A stretch of DNA of 64,000 nt from Alitta virens (GCA_932294295.1 OW028573.1:14590155-14654154), one strand, 5' to 3'; positions 1 through 11,979 are shown, counted from the stretch's first letter. Numbers and translations: made by a program. The notes: a model not told the origin generated them from the letters alone.

Positions 1-271
1 GTAGGCGGCGCGTAGGCGGCGCGTAGGCGGCGCGTAGGCGGCGCGTAGGCGGCGCGTAGGCGGCGCGTAGGCGGCGCGTAGGCGGCGCGTAGGCGGCGCG
101 TAGGCGGCGCGTAGGCGGCGCGTAGGCGGCGCGTAGGCGGCGCGTAGGCGGCGCGTAGGCGGCGCGTAGGCGGCGCATAGGCGGCGCATAGGCGGCGCAT
201 AGGCGGCGCATAGGCGGCACATAGGCGGCACATAGGCGGCACATAGGCGGCACATAGGCGGCACATAGGCG
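1..271. repeat. 11-bp GC-rich tandem satellite
   Basis: About 24 consecutive copies of GTAGGCGGCGC. The copies are near identical for the first 170 bases, then change first to ATAGGCGGCGC and then to ATAGGCGGCAC toward the right edge, as in an array homogenised from inside with ageing border copies. It touches the window edge, so its true length is unknown. The unit is far too short and has no spacers, so it is not a CRISPR array. Confidence 0.95.
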
Positions 272-846
272 TCCATATGACAATGTTGAGCAGACATTGA
301 GCCAATGTCTGAGATGTTGTTAATCATAATATGTACTCCTTAGTCAAAAGACATATCATCTTAATACTGAATACTTTTACAGAACTGACAAATTTGTTCA
401 GTCTAAACGGTGATGGGTAAAAATAATTCCACACTGAGAATCATTGTAACATAAGTACCTGGATAACTGATAGCTCAATGAAATATTTAGTAACTGTCCG
501 CACACAGATTTCATATTGGTGCCATTAGCATTATTTGAACACGAAGAGTAAAGGATTAATTATTGATACCCCCTAATCCCGGATCTATGCATTTGTCTTT
601 AACTGTATTGACGGAATATGAGGTCACATTTGTGCCTGATTCTCTGAGGTTGTGACAGTTCGAGTTTCTGTTATTTATATGTAGGCTAAGGTGACCATGT
701 ACATGAGTAATGATAGTTTATATTGCTGCCACTAGGCGTCTTCACTTCAATGTATATTGTGCACAAAGTGTGTGATCCATGACAAACACTTAGTGGATTA
801 ACAAACTTTTACCTGTTGTAATACTTCATTTCCATTTTGCTAACAG

Positions 847-900
847 CCATTGAAGGCTAATGTTGAGGGGTCTTCCTCCCATTTTGTCTATTGCTTCAAG
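847..900 (+). other. Candidate small exon upstream of the receptor
   Basis: An 18-codon open stretch bounded by a good acceptor (TTTTGCTAACAG) and a consensus donor (AAG|GTATGT), with both junctions in phase 0. It would encode PLKANVEGSSSHFVYCFK. The phase is compatible with the next receptor exon if that exon is spliced at 1719 rather than started at the ATG at 1713. The peptide itself does not match a receptor motif I know, so this is only a possibility. Confidence 0.25.
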
Positions 901-1252
901 GTATGTTAATATTTTGTAGTTCTTCAATATAGTTATTCTTCTATTTTTTGTTAAAAATGTATTAACCATTGTGTGCTAATTAAATGTAGATACGAGTATT
1001 TATTCACATATCTTGTGATTATGCATATATGAAATTTCAATATCTCTGACAATTTTGTTCTTGTAATTAATCATAAATAATTCTGCCAAATAGTTTCATA
1101 CTTAGTATTACTTACTCATTATTATTTCATTGCAATCAATCCATGGCTTTGTACATCCATGGCTTCGTCAATAGCGTTCACTTCTGTCATTGTTAATTTT
1201 TACTCTTTGTCAGGTCATTGGAATCTGATGACATACAGCTTTGTGAGTTTGG

Positions 1253-1345
1253 AAATCTTTTTTATCCAGTTGTCCAATGTGATATTCGTTGACTATGTAG
1301 CATAGTCAACGAATATCACATTGGACAACTGGATAAAAAAGATTT
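1253..1345. repeat. Perfect 45-bp inverted repeat with 3-nt loop
   Basis: The left arm 1253-1297 and right arm 1301-1345 are exact reverse complements over 45 bases, separated only by TAG. Such perfection is typical of a very recent foldback insertion or of a sequencing or assembly fold-back artefact. It lies just upstream of the receptor exons and carries no coding potential. Confidence 0.95.
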
Positions 1346-1712
1346 ATCTAATTTAACATTACATTAGTGGTTTGTATGGTTTATAATTTATTGCAAATAT
1401 TTGTGATAATCTCTTTAATGAAACTTTGATATATGCTATGCATAAGTATTGAAACTGCACATCACTAATCGTAAGGATTTAATGCTTTAATACATATATA
1501 TATACATGGATTATTACTGATTTATTACCCGTACTTATATTTGTTATTTGTGCTTGTATATTCACCGATATACTACCGATACATTATAATAAAGGATGTC
1601 ATTGTCATCTTTCCTGTACAACTCCAACAGAGGTTCATGTGTGATACAGGTCCTATCGATATTTTGCAGCCTCAGTGAGAAGAAGCACTCTGGTTTGCAT
1701 TGATTGGGCAAC

Positions 1713-4700
1713 ATGCAGCAAGTCTACTTAAAGAACATAACACTCACTTTTGTAACCATCTTTGTAAGTATACATCTGGTGTTACCTTTTCACCATTAAA
1801 CTTTTATTCAAATTTTATCCAAAAAAAAATAACTACAAGGGAATATTTATTGCTCTACTCCACCCAAAAAACTGTGCAAAAGGTCTATCGTATTTTTGCA
1901 TGAAAAACATTGTTAGTTTTGATTTACAGTTTACATGAAAATCAAACCGACAAGCATTGTCACTCCATGTGGTGCTATTTTTATCACATTTAATTATAAG
2001 TAAATTACAAACTGAATAATGCAATTTAATTTAAGAACTCTGGAATTGTTACACTGAAAATGCAACGGATTTTTTTGTACAGTACCCACCCTTTTCTGTG
2101 AAGACTATTAATCCTAAAACAAATGTGACCACCTACTCAGGATTATTCTTTGAGGCACTGCATATTTTTTCAAGTGAACTGGGTTTCAGGCAAGTACTTT
2201 GTAATGACTTTTGAGACCTGTTGTAAGTTATATTTCATATTAAACTGCATTCTAATCGGATTTATAAATATGCACATTTTCATATATGCAGCTTCAAAGT
2301 AAGTGAACCTCCTGACGGACAGTGGGGAGTGGAGTTGAAAAATGGCTCATTCACTGGTATGATTGGAATGATATCAAGAGAGGTAAGATCAGACTAGTCT
2401 GTGTGCTCGTAAAGAATGGGAAATGAGGAAATCAGGAGGGGGAGGAGGAGGGAGAGGAGGGGAAAATTTTGCTCTCTTATGAAGTTGCATACCTGGAGTT
2501 AACTGAATTAGCCTACACTTTCGTGGTGCGAAACCTACACTGTCGGGGGTCGATAATTTAATAGCTCTATTATTTTCGAAATTGTGTCGTGGTGCGAAAG
2601 TAGGTCCGACAGCTCAACTTAGTAGGTCCAACAGGTTCAACTGTCGGGGGGCGAAACCTCTACTGTCGGGGCAATTGTCGGGGGGCGAACCTTCGCACCA
2701 GGATGTGAACTCCTCGGCCACCATACTTTCATGACATATCACAAGCCATAAGGCTTTGTCAGGCTGTTATTGTGTAAGGTAATGATGGTTAAACCTAGAA
2801 TTACCCAGCCGTCCCATCTGGATTAGTGGATTGTAAAATGAGAGAGGTAATTAAGAATACTATAAGACCACACCAGACACCAGCAGGTACGATGAAGAAT
2901 TGTAACCAAGGGAACATTATATTTTCAGAAACAACCATCACTCAGATTCACTATCCAAATCAGTGTTGATAACAAGCATTCTCAAACCATTAAACCTAAC
3001 TGAAACTTAAGAGTAAAGTCTTATATACATGTAGGCGCTCACCACATAATTCAGGTAGATGAATGGTTACCTTGAAAACAATAACTTTCCAAGCCAGTTA
3101 TTTGAGCACAAATGCAGACCAGCCTGCTGATGTTTTGTTTACGATGCCAGTATATAAAAAAAAAAAATGTTTGTGCAAGTTGTTGTTGTTGCCAAGTGTA
3201 CCCATAATAAATTGTAAAACAAAACTGAATATTATTATCTAGTATGTAGAATTTAACATCTCTAATGATATTTTTCAACCACCTGACAGATGTTCCTACT
3301 CAAACAAATACTTTTTTTATGTTAATTGCTAATTAGCAAAATCCAACCACTTCCTGTAACTCTTTGAACTTGCTTCGGCGCAAACGTAAAAATTTTCAAA
3401 TGACATAGTCTGAAAATATCATCAACTTGAAGTGCCAGGGATTCTAATAGTTCCGGTTATTCAGCAAAGTACAAAAATGCGTGTAATAAGCTCTATTTTG
3501 TCAACAAGGAAAGTTCTTCATGTTTTTGCAATAACCCTAATCTTTGAAGCATTATATGGCAGACAAATTAAAAACTGTTACATGTACTACTGCAGCCGTT
3601 TTTCGTTAGTATGGTAATTTTAGTGTGTCAATAAAGTCATTGACTATATAGTTCTATTCAATAGTTTACCACTGTGACATATTGTATTTGTTTATGTATG
3701 CATGTTAAATTTCAATTAAAATCATATTCATTTACTCAAGTATAAACTAGGCATGACTGTAGACTTTGAAGAAATTGAAATAAAATCGGAAGTAATGCCT
3801 AAGTAAAATTTGAAAAATTTGTTTCTCAGGAGGCTGATGTGGGCATTGGTGGTTTTACCATAACACCTGACAGACGCCGTGTTGTTGACTTTCTTCAGCC
3901 CTGGTGGGAGGAAAATGTTGCTTATATTATGAGGAAAAACCCAAGGTCCACAATCGATAACAGTTTCAAACCAATATCGGTCAGCTTTACTATCAATTGT
4001 CTCTTTTAAAACATTCCTATATTGTAATCCTGCTGCAGAGATGTGAATATCTTCAGTCAACAACATTAATTTCATAAGTCAAACTATTTGTTGATTGAAG
4101 CTACTTTATTAATACAGTGTGATCATGTTTGCATATATGACACAAATGGCAAAAGATCGACATGGCAAATCATTAATCCTGCATACAAATTTTGCAGTTT
4201 GCCTTTTCTTCTATTTATTCTAGATTCAAGTTTGGGTTTTGTGCCTGGCTTCTGTAGCACTATTGTCCCTTATTTACTGCATCTTGAACATGCCATGGTC
4301 CACCACACCTCCAAAATTAAGCTACATACTGAGAAATTATGGGTTGTACTTCTTAATGATAACAACAGCTGCTTTAAAACAGTGTATGCTATTTTTGTTT
4401 TTCAATGTTATTGGATTTGAATATTTTGTAAATTATAGTATATTTTAAGCAACTTCTATGGAATACTATGATTTGATGATATCTATATTTTACAGCATTG
4501 ACGTATGACCCAAAGAGAGGCTCAATGCGAATATTGCTAGCTACCTGGTGGTTGTGCAGTCTCATCATTTCTGTTGCTTACTCTGCTAATCTTGTGGCCA
4601 TGATGTCAGTTGTGGTTGACAATGTTCCTGTCGGATCTTTAAAGGAACTGTCGACCGAGACCCACACCAAAATTTTTGCAGAAGCTGGAAATGCTGTGGC

Positions 4701-5670
4701 CGGTATGCTTGAGGTGAGGTTCTTGGTTTTGTTAAACATTTCAGTGTGTTACTATTAATCTTGCTGGATTTGTTGAAATTGTGGAAAGCAGGCCTTCAAG
4801 GTTCTGACCAGGCTGTTCCCATCCCCTTGATAATCCATCCTCCACTGCCAGAGGGGGGGGGGGAGCATTTCACAGTCTCCCCCTTAAGAAATGCTCTGAA
4901 CCACAGCCTCTTCAGTTGTTCCAGTGTAACCAACTGGTTACCATCACCCCCCTTCCGCTCTGACCACTAATTGTTATATGAGACAGATGTGTGCTAACGT
5001 TCACCCATTTTTCAGACAACAGATATCCCAATATATAAGAAACTCTATCACAATATAGATGAGTGGTTTCGTGGTACTAGTTATGAAGCTTTGCTTGACA
5101 ATAATGTCATCCAGAGAGGACAGATCTTACTTGGTGACGGGAATGTTCTTAAAGAACTTCGAGCACAAAGTCCTGATGCTTGCAACTTGGCTTTGGGAAA
5201 GGATAAATTTTTCATACAAAACATCGCTTTTCCTGTGAGGAATTCGTTTCCGTATAAGAAGCACTTCAATCAAAAGTAAGTCTGACCACTCAGCCACAAT
5301 CAACTAGTATGATAAGCAGATAAATAATGACCACAACATTCTAGGTATTACAGTTCAGTTACATGCCTATAGAGCTCCATGCATCAATATCGTCAAATAC
5401 AAAGAAATTTTGTGGTTTCTTTTCTCTGAAACTGTGTATACTGATTTTATTTGCAGAATATTTCAAATGATTGAATCTGGTCTCATGAACAAATGGAGAT
5501 CAAAGTATTTCCACAAGGAACCGATATGTAGCAAGTCATCCACTCAAGCTCGGAGTGCTAACTTGGTGGATATTTTTGGTGCTGTTTTGGTTCTTGTAGT
5601 TGGCATTGTTATTGCCTTACTTGCTTTGTTATATGAACTTGCTTGTGTATATGGAAATTACAGAGAGTGA
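1713..5670 (+). CDS. Ionotropic glutamate receptor / IR-like ligand-gated cation channel
   Basis: Exons: 1713-1763, 2083-2189, 2292-2382, 3830-3979, 4224-4383, 4496-4713, 5016-5275, 5457-5670; together 417 codons with stop and all phases agree. Order of parts: start of ligand-binding lobe S1 (LKNITLTFVTIF, then YPPFSVK), the conserved DGQWG segment, GGFTITPDRRRVVDF (position of the ligand-contacting Arg), helix M1, pore loop M2 (GLYFLMITTAALKQ), helix M3 with SVAYSANLVAMMSV (compare SYTANLAAFLTV of classical receptors), lobe S2, helix M4 near the C-terminus and a very short cytoplasmic tail. Plasma-membrane cation channel by family. The S2 Thr and acidic ligand contacts of classical glutamate receptors are not obvious, so the ligand may not be glutamate; it reads closer to a divergent IR. 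The intron 2190-2291 uses a GC donor. No amino-terminal domain or signal peptide is visible. The first exon may start at the ATG (1713) or be spliced at 1719, so the 5' end may be incomplete. Confidence 0.9.
2520..2703. repeat. Short repeat cluster, possible degenerate DNA element (receptor intron)
   Basis: Within the intron 2383-3829, the motifs GTCGTGGTGCGAAA, CTGTCGGGGG and GGGGGCGAAACC recur several times, and the ends carry TGGTGCGAA on the left and TTCGCACCA on the right as short inverted repeats. This looks like a degenerate small DNA element. The remainder of this 1.4-kb intron shows no coding signal. Confidence 0.45.
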
Positions 5671-7279
5671 CATTTTGTATAATCCTAGATGGCCACTGCA
5701 TTGTGACAACATACTAAAGTTTGCAGTAGAGTTATTTCACCTCCCTGTAATTTTCACCAAAATATGTCAACTACAATAATGCGCACGACATAAATGACAC
5801 ATGCCATCATCACAATTTTTCTTAGAAGTGATAATTCACTATGTTTTGCAAACGTTGAAGCTATTCAAAATCATTTTGCTTATTTCTTTGTCAATAACAA
5901 AAATCATAAGTGAAAGTTTCCAAACATACATTTAAAATTTTAGTTTAATCAGAAGAGGCAAAAAATTGCCCTTTTTATAAAATGGTATTCTGTGTTACAG
6001 TTGCTTTAATTTTAAAAGTCAACGATATGGCAATATTTTCATCATAAATAACCAGGTTATGACTAGATAAGAATGTCTGGATGAAAAGGAAGCTGGATTT
6101 AACAATTGCAATAAGTCCACAGACCATAGCAACCCACTACTCAAAAATGGCATGTGTGGGAGTTCATATGTGTACATGTGTATTTGGCGTTATTTGAGAA
6201 CATTGAACTAATCTTCACTTTTGAGTCAACAAATTTGACGGTGATGTGCTGATGAGCATGTCTTCCAGTAACTTGATAATTTTCTGAATGGCATCAAGGT
6301 TTACATTTAGGAAAATACATGATTGTCTTTGGTCAAAGTAGTTGAACTCCCTGATTAAATGCAGAAGATTAAATTAACTGTACCACCAGCAAAAAGTGCT
6401 TGAGCAAAATGATAAAGGAAAAAGAACATTTAGTTTTTTTTTGCAAAAGAGGAAGTTAATAGAATTTATGTAAAATTTAAGCAATGTACATGTATGCATT
6501 CGATCGGACAAAATATGGTAGACAATATAGCATAATTAGTTTGCCAAATGAATAGAGTACAGTCCCAATCACTGCTATGATATTTTATTAAGCTTCCCAC
6601 TATAAGGAATTGTCAAATGTTATATCCATTTTTTCAAATAAAATATGATTAGGCCTAATAAAGATAAATGCTACAAAAACATTCATATATGCAGTAAAAT
6701 TTGAATACCTATATAAATGATGTTTTTATATAGTAAAATTCATATGCAATAAAAGTATTGGAGTGGAGCATGACCTCTATTAAATTGAGATATATGGTGG
6801 CGCACGCCAAATTATGTGAGTAAAATAAAAATAAAAAGTTTAATTAGAACAACAAAGACATGAGATATATGGCCTAATGAACAGTTCTTGCTGCCCGCTT
6901 AACCAATCAAATGAATTTCTAGTAAATTCTATATCACACACTTCGGTTTTCATTACAAATATTATTTGCTACAATGAGTCTCAATGCCACTTAAATCTGC
7001 AGTATTGTACATTATATATATGTATATATAAAAGGTAGATTATGTATTACAAGATATATCACATACAGCTCAATATTATATCACATGAATGAGAAGTAAA
7101 TCCATTTGTTCAACTGACCTTATTATTATTATTTTTTTTTTAACAACAGCCTATCAAGTACACTAAACTTACTCCTACTTTCATGACTAGATTGTTGTTT
7201 GATCAGTACCAGATAGTTGCTCCCAAAGAGCATAAATTCATATACATTGACAGTAGCCATTTCAATAAAACGTTAAGAT
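5671..7279. other. 3' flank of receptor and gap to claudin-like gene
   Basis: No gene seen. Candidate polyadenylation signals AATAAA for the receptor occur at 6637-6642 and 6657-6662, about 1 kb beyond the stop, which would imply a long 3' UTR. The rest is AT-rich. The receptor and the claudin-like gene converge tail to tail over this interval. Confidence 0.5.
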
Positions 7280-7921
7280 TTACATAGTCAGCAGAATGAT
7301 CCTCATGGTGTCTCTGTTGGCAAATTCTATGGAAACAATAATAAAACTGAGTAGAGTCATAATTGCCACCATTCCTGCAAGCCAGAAAGAATCAGTGACG
7401 TCATACCGGAAGGAACTAATGTCTTCGTTGGACAAAAGGAAAGTGATGTCAGCACGGTCTCCTATGGCGTAACAGACGACCATGGCTATTGACGTCACCA
7501 GAGCGAATAAATTGGACAGAGTCAGGTAGGTGGCGCGCTTAGTTAGCTTACTGGAGGGTTTTAGGCGCATACATGCAACAGAATAAACAATAGCTATCAC
7601 AATGAAGACGTAAGTGAGGAAAATACCCGATTGGGCAGCATAAATGAGGGGAGAAACGTTTGAAGACGCAAAAACATCAAAACAAGGTCGATTGTTAGAC
7701 GGTGTTACAAGCACACAGCGTCGCCATGGGCCTGTCTCAGCCACAGGGGCTCCTTCAACTTTGACGATTGTCCACGTTAATTTTGCGACAGAAGCTGTCA
7801 GTGATGCTAATCCTGCTATTTGAAGAATTAGGGCAATCCAAATACGAGGTCGTTTAGCCATTATGACGTTTGGCTGTGACCTTCCCTCACGACGAGGACG
7901 TGAACTGCGTGGTCTCTCCAT
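7280..7921 (-). CDS. Claudin-like four-transmembrane protein
   Basis: A single uninterrupted frame of 213 codons. There are four hydrophobic segments (about residues 27-47, 97-117, 132-151 and 177-199). The first extracellular loop carries the claudin signature W-GPW-C-C at W50, G64-P65-W66, C69 and C80. Two starts are possible: 7921, or Met21 at 7861. Both have A at -3 and G at +4. With Met21 (MAKRPRIW) the signature falls at W30, W46, C49 and C60, close to the usual claudin positions, and the length becomes 193, so I favour Met21. By family it acts in the plasma membrane at paracellular or septate-type junctions; the PMP22/EMP branch is an alternative. The second loop contains RGD-less acidic sequence and no extra Cys. 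No intron is visible, which is common for claudins. There is no C-terminal PDZ-binding YV; the protein ends in ILLTM. Confidence 0.8.
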   Translation of the reverse strand: MERPRSSRPRREGRSQPNVIMAKRPRIWIALILQIAGLASLTASVAKLTWTIVKVEGAPVAETGPWRRCVLVTPSNNRPCFDVFASSNVSPLIYAAQSGIFLTYVFIVIAIVYSVACMRLKPSSKLTKRATYLTLSNLFALVTSIAMVVCYAIGDRADITFLLSNEDISSFRYDVTDSFWLAGMVAIMTLLSFIIVSIEFANRDTMRIILLTM

Positions 7922-8554
7922 GATTGTTTGTTAACTCTATTAAATACGTCCTTATTATAATCCAATCAGAATTAAGTGCATCTCATTGCACTCTTCATGA
8001 CAGTTAAGATTTTCATGACTGGTATATAGATTGTTCCCCGTTGTAAGTATAATGTCTGACTCTCCCCTTTTGACTCTCAGAACAATTATGTAGTTATGCC
8101 ACTGTCATGGTCCAAGTTATTGTGAAACGATTCTAATCTTTGGGTTCATCGAAATGTGGACCAAATGTTTGGAAGGAGGTCGAAGTCTGAATATTGATCA
8201 ATAAGGAGCCATCGACAATGTTGTTCTATACATAAAAATGTATTTGTATAAAGATAATGCAGGCAGGATATGCATACAACAAAACAATGGTTATACGCCT
8301 GCCTGTAAATTTGTCTGATATTTGTTCCTCCTCTTGCGCGAAATATTGTGTCACTGGTATCATATATTATATTTCAGAAAAAAATGGCCCAGTTCTCCCC
8401 CTGGACATATTGCTTTTATGCTATTTAAAGAAAAAACTTTTTCATTTTATTTTATCAATTTACAATTATGAATACAATTTAATAATCATACAAATTACTA
8501 TAGAAATATATGCAGGTGTATGAATAATAGCCTACTGTATATTGCTACTCTTCA
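7922..8554. other. Upstream of claudin-like gene, nothing certain
   Basis: AT-rich sequence that should contain the promoter of the claudin-like gene on the minus strand. No clear TATA box or other conserved signal was recognised. Confidence 0.4.
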
Positions 8555-8704
8555 TTTCGAGAAAATCTAAATACGATAGCAAGGAAATATATTGGTTACT
8601 ATAATACACTAAGCAACATGGGAAAATTTAAAGCCATTATGACATCCAAGGAGCCTGAGGTGCTGATAAACCTAGGAAAATTTCTTTTACAAGCTTATGT
8701 TTAA
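8555..8704 (+). pseudogene. Dispersed conserved C-terminal peptide, copy 1
   Basis: An open frame from 8555 to the TAA at 8702-8704 ends in KAIMTSKEPEVL followed by NLGKFLLQAYV. The same peptide with conservative changes occurs on the minus strand at 26077-26328 (AIMTNKEPELL, then SLGKFLLQADV), and most nucleotide differences fall at third codon positions. That is the pattern of a coding repeat, probably a fragment of a mobile-element protein or of a processed host gene. I do not recognise the family. No Met start or promoter is associated with it. Confidence 0.5.
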
Positions 8705-8989
8705 ACAATGCCTTCATCCATCTCCAAAAATTGCGCAGTCATATATATCTTGTACTTTAAAACTGCCTACATGAACTGCCATGATGAAAACTCTTTGTGA
8801 TTTTGTTTTCTAGAAGTGCAGTCAGATAATCTCTGTAAATATATACATATATACTTCCTGTTAGTTAATATATATTTTGCTGTATTTTGAAGTAAAATCA
8901 TTCTGTAAATAGTTATATTGTACACATTATATAAGGAATGTATTTTGTCGAACATGTTAATATGTATTGTATATTATATGTAAAATATA

Positions 8990-9901
8990 CAGGGTGGGGA
9001 GGCGAAACTTGCAATGAACCTAAGTCAAATAAACCAACAACCACTTGACAAAATGTTGTGAAACTAATATTATAACAAACTGTAGCCAGTCAGCTGTAAA
9101 ATGAGTCAATGTTATGGACCTAGAGCGTAAAATTGCCACTCAGATGAACAAAAGACAAAGGGTGGCAAACTTGTTCCGTGCTAAATTAAATCCTAAAAGC
9201 ATTCCCAACAACAGTAGATGCTGTTTTGAACTACCAAAATGACTGATTCCTTGCACAGTTGACAGCTGATGTTAAGGACACATTCAGGACCAGTCATCCA
9301 GCCCAGGTCATGGTCTTGGGTGTAGTGGCCTCTGACGGCAAGAAGATGCTGCCCTTCTTCTTCAAGCCTGGAGAAGGAGTTGGTGCAGATGCTTATTGCA
9401 AGGTCCTGAGGTACCACGTCTTTTCATGGCTGAAGGCCAATTGCCCAGAGAGTAACTATGTGGGTATCCAGGATGGGGCTCCCTGCCACACGACCAAGAA
9501 GGTGCAGTAATTCTGCCAGGCAGACTTTCCTGACTTCAAGCTGGCAGATTTCTGGCCCTCCTCCACCCCGGACCTGAACCCGCTGGACTATGCTGTGTGG
9601 GACATTTAAGAGCAGGCCACCAACAAGACCTCCCACCCAAGTGTTGGCTCCATCAAGGCTGCCATCAAAAAGGGGTAGATCAAGATGTCCAAGGACTTTA
9701 TGTAAAGAGTTGCGCAACTGTTTTGGGGCCATGTTAAATCTAATTGCAAATAATTAAGGCCGTATTGAATAATAAAAAAAAAAATTTGGTCTTATCTGCC
9801 TGCTAGTTAATATCCTTTTTCAGTCAATTGGCCCATTCATGCATAATAAGCTAGTTTCGGAGGTGCAACAATTTCTGAAAATGTTTTGCCTCCCTACCCT
9901 G
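8990..9901 (+). mobile_element. Internally deleted mariner (Tc1/mariner, DD37D type)
   Basis: Terminal inverted repeats start CAGGGTGGGGAGGCGAAAC on the left and, read on the other strand, CAGGGTAGGGAGGCAAAAC on the right (17 of 19 identical). Both ends are flanked by TA, the mariner target duplication. The length of about 912 bp is shorter than the usual 1.3 kb because the middle of the transposase is missing. The nearly matching ends imply that the element could still have been moved by a transposase supplied elsewhere. Confidence 0.9.
9114..9738 (+). pseudogene. Broken mariner transposase
   Basis: The 5' part (ATG at 9114) encodes MDLERKIATQMNKRQRVANL, the start of a helix-turn-helix DNA-binding domain. 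It is then interrupted, and from about 9262 the catalytic part resumes with VMVLGVVASDGKK, QDGAPCHT and PDLNPLDYAVW. The second and third catalytic Asp residues (QDGAP and PLDYA) are separated by 37 residues, which defines DD37D. The region with the first catalytic Asp is lost in the deletion or degraded. In-frame stops (for example after KKVQ at 9508-9510 and after VWDI) make it inactive. Confidence 0.85.
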
Positions 9902-9903
9902 TA

Positions 9904-11151
9904 ACTGTTTATGATACAAGCTGTATGTATGAAATATTCTGATTGGATTTTATAAGGAGTGGATAAAAAGCTAAACTAATGTTAACTTCTATGTAAAATA
10001 CTTTAATTTGGTGGCTGGAACCATCTGTAACTATAATCTTTGTTGTATTCCCTTTTTTTTAAAATTATTTTCTGATTGCTTTTATTTCTTTTTATCTTTT
10101 GTACTTGTATATATATATATATATATGTATAGCCTAATTTCATTCTGGCCTGTGGCCCTCAACCCTAAATTTTCATTCTTGACTTAGCTGCCCTGTTTTC
10201 AATGAGGGTTAAGAATATGTTTGTATAGAATTGCAAGTTTACAGGTCAATAATAAAGTCAAAATATGTCTGCATTTTAATAAAATAATTTATTACAAATA
10301 CATTGGACAATGAGGTCATTCTGCATATAGTTATTTTATTTATAGGGGGGTTGCAACAACATCACAGGGGCTCCTGCCTCCGCACACTCGTATACCTTTT
10401 TAGTCAGGGGGCCAAGGCCAGAAAAAGTGAATAAAAAGGGCACTTTGTTTGCACTGATCCACACCTCCTCAAATTTGGTATCATCGAATAGGATATTTTC
10501 TGTATTTTTTTGTAATCGGTACTCGTTTTGTCAGTTTCTTGGACCAGAGATGTTTTTTTCTGGTATCCATGGCAACAAGTATGTTTTTGTATTGAACAAA
10601 TTAACATAATTTTGGTGCATACGTTTTCCAGTTCTGCTCCAGAAACAAAAACAAAAAAACTCTTTTTATATTATCTCATTTATTTTATTTTTTTACTTTG
10701 TAAACGCGGATATATATTGTGGGTATATCAACAAGAAAGACCAGTATGAGGTTATTTGAGCCGTTCAGAATTGAGTTAAGGAGCAAAATGAGCCGTCATT
10801 TGTCTCGCTACTCAGAGAACAGCTCTGCCTCTTAAGTATTGCGTAGGTTATGGCGGCCATTGACGCACAAATCTGGGCTTACACATTTATATGAGCGAAG
10901 CTCACTTCCCGTAGAGAGAGGTCCCAAAAAGAGGCTACACAGTGGTCATGCCGAACTTGAAGTGTCCCAAAAACTATCAAAATACATGTAATCCTATGGA
11001 AGATCAACTTAATATGAGTGAAGCTCACTTCCCGTAGACGAGTGGCTACACAGTGGACAAGCCAACCGGAACTGGATTAAAATTAATTTCACCTATTATC
11101 ATCGTTTTCATCGCATCATTGGCCAATCAAAGCGCCCGTTACTTTGATTTC
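9904..11151. other. Gene-free AT-rich stretch
   Basis: No gene supported. It contains a short (AT)n run near 10096-10126 and, at 11040-11200, a roughly 65-bp motif repeated twice (ACCTATTATC, then CGTTTT and GGCCAATCA) that leads into the duplicated block that follows. Confidence 0.5.
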
Positions 11152-11973
11152 ACCTATTATCGACGTTTTTATCGCATCTTATGGGCCAATCACAGCGCCT
11201 GTTACACTCAATTTAGTTATTCAGAACGAGACTACGTCATCACGTCATAACAACGACTTCGGTTCAACAGTTGCGATGTCCATAATTTCGTCACGAGTAC
11301 ACATCCAGCTTCAAACTGAAAACTTGTTTCTCTTACGACAAATTCTTGAATCGATGACATTCGCGCGAGCCACTCCAAACATTTTCGCGATGATGTTTTA
11401 TCACACCAGGGGGCAGTTGTAAGCGATCGCAGCGCCCCTGGCGGCTGAGAAACGCATTACAATTCTCTGACTTCTTTTGCCTCTAAAATTGTTATCTATT
11501 GTCCGATTTTGAAAATTTAAAAACCTACATGGAGTCTAATTAAAATATTGTAACATGTGTAGCTGCACTGTCTGTCAAAGTGCAATTTGCTAAGACTAAT
11601 CAAATAGTTGGAAATAAACCTTTATTTTTCAGGGCATACCAAATTTGTGTGTTAACTAATGATTTTGTCAGACATTAATTACTAAAAATAAATCAAACAT
11701 TGAGAGAAAATCCAGACTAAAACATTGGAAACACACTGGGTATGTTTACATACTGCGTTTTAATGGCATGAAAAACTAATATTTAAATTATTTATTGTAA
11801 ATTAAGACTAAATTGTTGTGCAAAAGTGGGCATGTGTAATGGTGAAAACTATCATGAGACAAGAAGGCAGCATTGGTTTATATAATTACTTGAATGTTCT
11901 AAATCTGGAGACACAGCAACTTCAAGTTTTCATAAATATACATGTATAGCTTTGCTCACTCCTGGCATTGACA
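11152..11973. repeat. Direct duplication, copy A
   Basis: About 0.8 kb that recurs in the same order immediately downstream (11980-12805). Shared landmarks are the GAACGAGACTA block, CACACCAGGGGGCAGTTG, GCGCCCCTGGC, GGGCATACCAAATTTGTG, GAGACAAGAAGGCAGCATTG and CTCACTCCTGGCATTGACAG. No open frame spans it, so this is a repeat and not a gene pair. Confidence 0.85.
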
Positions 11974-11979
11974 GCTACA

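Larger units (their letters stand above)
272..1712. other. Region upstream of the receptor gene, no certain gene
   Basis: AT-rich sequence between the satellite and the first exon I can support for the glutamate receptor. It holds a perfect hairpin (1253-1345) and one candidate short exon (847-900). No promoter or amino-terminal-domain coding sequence was recognised here. Confidence 0.5.

Noticed and set aside
1..271. CRISPR-like array
   Set aside because: Unit of 11 bp with no spacers in a eukaryotic genome; it is a simple satellite.
1253..1345. MicroRNA precursor
   Set aside because: Animal pre-miRNA hairpins have bulges and a larger loop; a perfect 45-bp stem with a 3-base loop fits a recent insertion or an artefact better.
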